Shown piece by piece: positions 60,994 to 64,000 of a stretch of DNA of 64,000 bases (position 1 is its first letter; the number at the start of each line of letters is the position of its first letter). Source of the stretch: CAXBDP01 sp963974465 (GTDB lineage Bacteria > Bacteroidota > Bacteroidia > Cytophagales > Cyclobacteriaceae); assembly GCA_049340005.1 (NCBI GenBank), contig JBMPIY010000002.1. One strand, given 5' to 3'. The position numbers were made by a program, and so were the translations under genes. Under the pieces are notes generated by a model, which ran no database searches, had not been told where the DNA came from, and worked only from the letters and a program-made list of their open reading frames with translations.

Positions 60994-61758
60994 TTAGATA
61001 AGGTAGAAGAATGTGAAAACAAATACCCAAACTAAATCTACAAAGTGCCAGTAAAGGCCTACTTTCTCTACCATTTCGTAATGGCCTCTTCTATCGTAGG
61101 TTCCAACTGCAGCATTATAAAAAATTATGATATTTAATATAACACCACTTAACACGTGTGTACCGTGAAAACCAGTGATAAAAAAGAATAAGGCTGCAAA
61201 TGCAGGTGGCCCATACTCATTATACGAAAGATTGGCTCCGTGAACCAGAATTTCCTTCCACTCACCTTCTACAAAGTATCTACCGAAAGTTCCAGCTTCA
61301 GTTCCATGAATAAAGTGAGACCATTCCCAAGCCTGACAGCTTAGGAAAGTAATACCACCAATAATCGTCCAAAGCATCCATTTCACTACACCTTTACGAT
61401 CCATTCTGTGGCCAGCTTCAACGGCTAATACCATTGTAACAGAACTCAAAATCAAAATAAAAGTCATCAAACCTACGAAAGCCAAAGGTGCGTGAACACC
61501 ATGTAGGAAAGGGAAAGCTTCATAAATCATTTCAGGAATCGGCCAGTATTCTGGAGAAGCCACAAAATCCGCAGCTTCGCCTTGGTAGGCCGGATAAGTG
61601 AAACGAATTACGCCGTAAGTAATTAATAAGGCAGAAAATGAGAAAGTATCTGATAGCAAGAAAAACCACATCATCAGTTTTCCATAGCTGGCTTTTAGAG
61701 GAGATGTTCCTCCATCCCAAATACTCCTTTTAAGTTTAATTCCAGTAGATGTTGCCAT
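60994..61758 (-). CDS. cytochrome c oxidase subunit III (larger copy)
   Basis: The 254-residue product has the subunit III elements WFFLLSDTFSFSALLITYG, FHGTHVLSGV and GLYWHFVDLVWVFVF at the C terminus, with six to seven membrane helices. It is the second of two tandem heme-copper subunit III genes; two such genes in tandem are usual in Bacteroidota caa3 operons. Subunits I and II are not in this window and should lie beyond the downstream or upstream end of the operon. Confidence 0.93.
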   Translation of the reverse strand: MATSTGIKLKRSIWDGGTSPLKASYGKLMMWFFLLSDTFSFSALLITYGVIRFTYPAYQGEAADFVASPEYWPIPEMIYEAFPFLHGVHAPLAFVGLMTFILILSSVTMVLAVEAGHRMDRKGVVKWMLWTIIGGITFLSCQAWEWSHFIHGTEAGTFGRYFVEGEWKEILVHGANLSYNEYGPPAFAALFFFITGFHGTHVLSGVILNIIIFYNAAVGTYDRRGHYEMVEKVGLYWHFVDLVWVFVFTFFYLI

Positions 61759-61782
61759 TACAATTAATTCAATCGATTAGGT

Positions 61783-62364
61783 TCAATGGTTGAGTAATAA
61801 AAACAAAAATAAGTAAATCCAAAGTCCTCCTAGGAAATGCCAAAAAGTGGCTCCCATTTCCATAAGATTTAGGTTCTTCGAATGCACCTTATCTCTGAAG
61901 GACGAAATTAACACAATAATCAAAAATATCACACCAAAAATTAGGTGGAAGGCATGTAATCCTGTGAGAACATATAGAAATGAGCCGGCAGGATTGCCTA
62001 CAAAATACACATCCATTGCTACAAGCTCTTTCCAAGCCTCGAATTGTGTAGCTAAAAAGATAAAACCTAAAATGGTCGTAATGATGATCCCTATTTTAAG
62101 ATTTGCCAATTTATCTTTCTTGGCAGCAAGGTAAGACCAATGTAAAGTTGCACTGCTTAATAAAATCACCACAGAGCTTATATAAAGCATCGTTGGCATT
62201 TCGAATTGCAACCAATTTCCTTCGGCCTGTCTTACAATATAAGCACTCGTTAGTGCTGCAAAAATCATCACTATAGAAACAATAAAAAGCCACAAAATAA
62301 ACTTTTTAGGGTTCATTGAGTAGGTTGGTAATGCTTCTTCGGTCAATTTATAATCACTTGTCAT
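61783..62364 (-). CDS. heme-copper oxidase subunit III (shorter copy)
   Basis: The 193-residue product has five helices and the subunit III features LTGLHAFHLIFGVIFL and ATFWHFLGGLWIYLFLF. It lacks the first two helices of the seven-helix form, as expected for the short type. It starts one base after ctaB ends and is followed after 24 bases by the longer subunit III gene. Confidence 0.92.
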   Translation of the reverse strand: MTSDYKLTEEALPTYSMNPKKFILWLFIVSIVMIFAALTSAYIVRQAEGNWLQFEMPTMLYISSVVILLSSATLHWSYLAAKKDKLANLKIGIIITTILGFIFLATQFEAWKELVAMDVYFVGNPAGSFLYVLTGLHAFHLIFGVIFLIIVLISSFRDKVHSKNLNLMEMGATFWHFLGGLWIYLFLFLLLNH

Positions 62365-62365
62365 A

Positions 62366-63262
62366 CTACATCATATCTAAAAGGTAAGCAATCTGTACAA
62401 CAGGTAAGTAAATGAATGAACTAAACATAATCCAGAGTGCGGATTTTCTTGAATGATCGCGCATCAGATTAAAAGTTGTTGCCAGGAAAAGTACTCCACA
62501 AAGTGTCACTACTACTGCCGAGTTAATTCCTGTTAATCCGAAATATGACGGTAATAGGCCTAAAGGCAATAAGAATAATGTATAAATCATTATTTGAATT
62601 GCAGTGTTGAAGTCTTTACCACCGCCAGAAGGCAATAGTTTGAAGCCAGCTTTCTTATAATCTTCATCAGCTACCCAAGCAATTGCCCAGAAATGAGGAA
62701 ACTGCCAGATAAATTGTATGCCGAAAATAATTAATGCTTCATGTCCGATCATTCCTGTAGCAGCAGCCCATCCTAATAGTGGAGGCATCGCACCCGGAAT
62801 AGCACCCACAAATACGGCAATTGGGCCAACTCTTTTGAGCGGGGTATATACAAAGCTATAAAGCACTAAAGATAGGAATGCTAAAAAGGTAGTAAGAGGA
62901 TTTGTGTAAATACTCAATAAGGCCAAGCCTGAAAGAGACACAATCGCGGCGAAAGTAATTGCACCTTGCTTACCGATTCTACCCATCGGAATAGGGCGGT
63001 TGAGCGTTCGCTTCATCAGTCCATCTAGATCTGATTCCAACACTTGATTGATTGCCCCAGCCCCGCCGGATACTAAAAACCCACCAATAAAAAGAGCTAT
63101 GAGAGTTTGCCAATCTATAACACCACCAGTTCCCAAAATATAGCCAAAGGCAGATGAGAAAGAAACAACAAAGGACAATCGTGCCTTTAATAATACAGGA
63201 TATGCCTTCACCTTATCAAGGAGAATATCTGTAAATGATAACTGCTCAGTTGTTGACCTCAT
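62366..63262 (-). CDS. ctaB: heme o synthase (protoheme IX farnesyltransferase)
   Basis: The 298-residue product is a UbiA-type prenyltransferase with the first Asp-rich motif NQVLESDLDGLMKRTLNRPIP and the second DEDYKKAGFKLLP, and about eight to nine helices. It adds farnesyl to protoheme IX, giving heme o. It begins directly after the ctaA stop (one base apart) and with ctaA provides heme a for the oxidase encoded next to it. Confidence 0.95.
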   Translation of the reverse strand: MRSTTEQLSFTDILLDKVKAYPVLLKARLSFVVSFSSAFGYILGTGGVIDWQTLIALFIGGFLVSGGAGAINQVLESDLDGLMKRTLNRPIPMGRIGKQGAITFAAIVSLSGLALLSIYTNPLTTFLAFLSLVLYSFVYTPLKRVGPIAVFVGAIPGAMPPLLGWAAATGMIGHEALIIFGIQFIWQFPHFWAIAWVADEDYKKAGFKLLPSGGGKDFNTAIQIMIYTLFLLPLGLLPSYFGLTGINSAVVVTLCGVLFLATTFNLMRDHSRKSALWIMFSSFIYLPVVQIAYLLDMM

Positions 63263-64000
63263 TTATGAATAAATTAAAGAATCTTTCATTTTTACTGGTT
63301 GATAAAACTTATTCAACTCAAGAAGAATGAAAAACTGAATCCCAATAGCCACAGTTCCTAATAATAAATGAACTGGTTGTAATGCGGGAGGAATGGCAAA
63401 ATAAGCCATAATTACTCCACTAAAAATTTCAAGTAATACAACTGCTGCAAGTAGAAAAAATGTTGATCTAAACCCACTATTCTTCTCTGTAGCTGCAAAC
63501 AAATATTTAAACATAAAGAAATGGGCTATCAAAATTAAAATCGAAAATGATCTATGGATTTTAAAATTCAATCCTAATGAATCAATCCAAAGATGCCGAT
63601 TTGCTTCTCCTAATAAATTAGAAACCTGATCTACCATCTCTCTTACCTGTGTACCTAATACAACTTGTACAGTGGTTAAAACCATACAAATTACTATAAA
63701 CCAACTAGCTCTATTCAAATAACTAGTTTTTTTAAGTTTACTACCAGTATCTTCTTTCGATTGCTGGTAGATATATATAAGCAATAAAACTATTGCTATT
63801 GCTAGTAGCATGTGAATGGTAATCATCCACTCTAGCAAATTTGTTGATACTACTATAGAGCCAATCCAACCCTGAAAACCAACCAACAACACTATAAAGA
63901 ATGATAAATATGTCAGCTTAGGTTTTGTCTTGAAGGTTTTGATCGAAGATAGAAAAGTGAGAATAATAAAAACACCAATTAAGGCCCCAATTAGTCTATT
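63263..64000 (-). CDS. ctaA: heme A synthase, C-terminal part (5' end beyond the window)
   Basis: The minus-strand frame is open from base 64000 to a stop at 63263, giving 245 residues of a COX15/CtaA protein. It includes NRLIGALIGVFIIL at the window edge, the second-half heme His in WMITIHMLLAIAI, then HRSFSILILIAHFF and QPVHLLLGTVAIG near the end. It oxidises the heme o methyl group to make heme a in the inner membrane. A GTG at 63892 could be mistaken for the start, but the frame clearly continues upstream with membrane-helix sequence. Confidence 0.92.
   Translation of the reverse strand, partial: NRLIGALIGVFIILTFLSSIKTFKTKPKLTYLSFFIVLLVGFQGWIGSIVVSTNLLEWMITIHMLLAIAIVLLLIYIYQQSKEDTGSKLKKTSYLNRASWFIVICMVLTTVQVVLGTQVREMVDQVSNLLGEANRHLWIDSLGLNFKIHRSFSILILIAHFFMFKYLFAATEKNSGFRSTFFLLAAVVLLEIFSGVIMAYFAIPPALQPVHLLLGTVAIGIQFFILLELNKFYQPVKMKDSLIYS

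Larger units (their letters stand above)
356..63391. repeat. over-represented octamer GCGGGAGG, 40 exact copies in the window
   Basis: Copies reading GCGGGAGG on the plus strand start at 2913, 6410, 6869, 16291, 17574, 18786, 21590, 23128, 27960, 30659, 33068, 36493, 38257, 40681, 45170, 55306, 59729, 63384. Copies on the minus strand (CCTCCCGC) start at 356, 3806, 5390, 11394, 17078, 17096, 21704, 23182, 24026, 25564, 27028, 28987, 31492, 34132, 36771, 41204, 44845, 47416, 49201, 52727, 54535, 56244. All but 27960 lie inside genes, 26 on the coding strand and 13 opposite, in every frame (Ala-Gly-Gly, Arg-Glu-Asp, Leu-Pro, Pro-Pro-Ala). Flanks show no further consensus. Confidence 0.9.

Noticed and set aside
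356..63391. GCGGGAGG as FtsK-orienting (KOPS-like) sequence
   Set aside because: Such sites should be strongly skewed to one strand on a chromosome arm; here 18 and 22 copies are interleaved along the whole window. It could only hold if the window straddled the terminus, so it is kept only as a minor alternative.
356..63391. GCGGGAGG as ribosome-binding sites because it contains GGAGG
   Set aside because: Copies lie within genes on both strands and in all frames, not at start codons, and Bacteroidota rarely use such sites.

Overview
The window looks like chromosome of a member of the Bacteroidota, most likely a marine Cytophagales-type bacterium (relatives of Marivirga, Fulvivirga or Roseivirga are my guess, not a demonstration). 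Reasons: AT-rich DNA; an outer-membrane beta-barrel receptor with a carboxypeptidase-regulatory domain; beta-propeller lipoproteins; the long form of IspG; small families typical of the phylum (Lacal_2735, DUF6728, DUF6503); a caa3-type oxidase operon; and TAnnTTTG-like promoter elements. I see no rRNA, tRNA, phage, transposase, plasmid genes or CRISPR array.

Layout. 1-7.8 kb: 5' part of pyruvate carboxylase, a propeller lipoprotein, a large outer-membrane receptor, a MazG-like pyrophosphohydrolase, and the tRNA-modification pair mnmA and truC-like. 7.8-15 kb: an accessory-looking stretch with two very small membrane proteins, two paralogous Cys-rich exported peptides flanking a propeller lipoprotein, repeat-rich intergenic DNA, a GDSL hydrolase, a serine hydrolase, another propeller lipoprotein and a methyltransferase. 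15-27.7 kb: housekeeping genes (gdhA, pyrD, ftsK, lolA-like), a fructosamine-kinase/LMW-phosphatase pair, VOC protein, ceramidase-like lipoprotein, acyltransferase, BASS transporter and a CDGSH protein. 28.2-30.9 kb: a four-gene arsenosugar-type operon. 31-46 kb: mscL, DUF2752/TM2/toast-rack genes, an M20-like protein lacking metal ligands, fabH, an 18-repeat MORN protein, an M42 peptidase, lycopene cyclase, and a response regulator with a multi-PAS kinase. 46-51 kb: ispG, SDR, MlaE/MlaF-type transporter genes. 51-58.6 kb: a large membrane histidine kinase translationally coupled to a 1150-residue outer-membrane barrel. 58.6-64 kb: the cytochrome oxidase operon ctaA-ctaB-coxIII-coxIII-coxIV-sco-DUF420-small CxxC protein-DUF983, read on the minus strand.

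The most striking non-gene signal is the octamer GCGGGAGG (reverse CCTCCCGC). I count 40 exact copies by eye (18 plus, 22 minus) where a random sequence of this composition (assuming about 38% GC) should hold less than one. Copies lie in both orientations and in all reading frames, are spread about every 1.6 kb, and have no obvious extended flanks. It has the shape of a Chi recombination site (compare E. coli GCTGGTGG) or of a DNA-uptake sequence. It is absent from about 6.9-11.4 and 11.4-16.3 kb, which coincide largely with the accessory-looking stretch.
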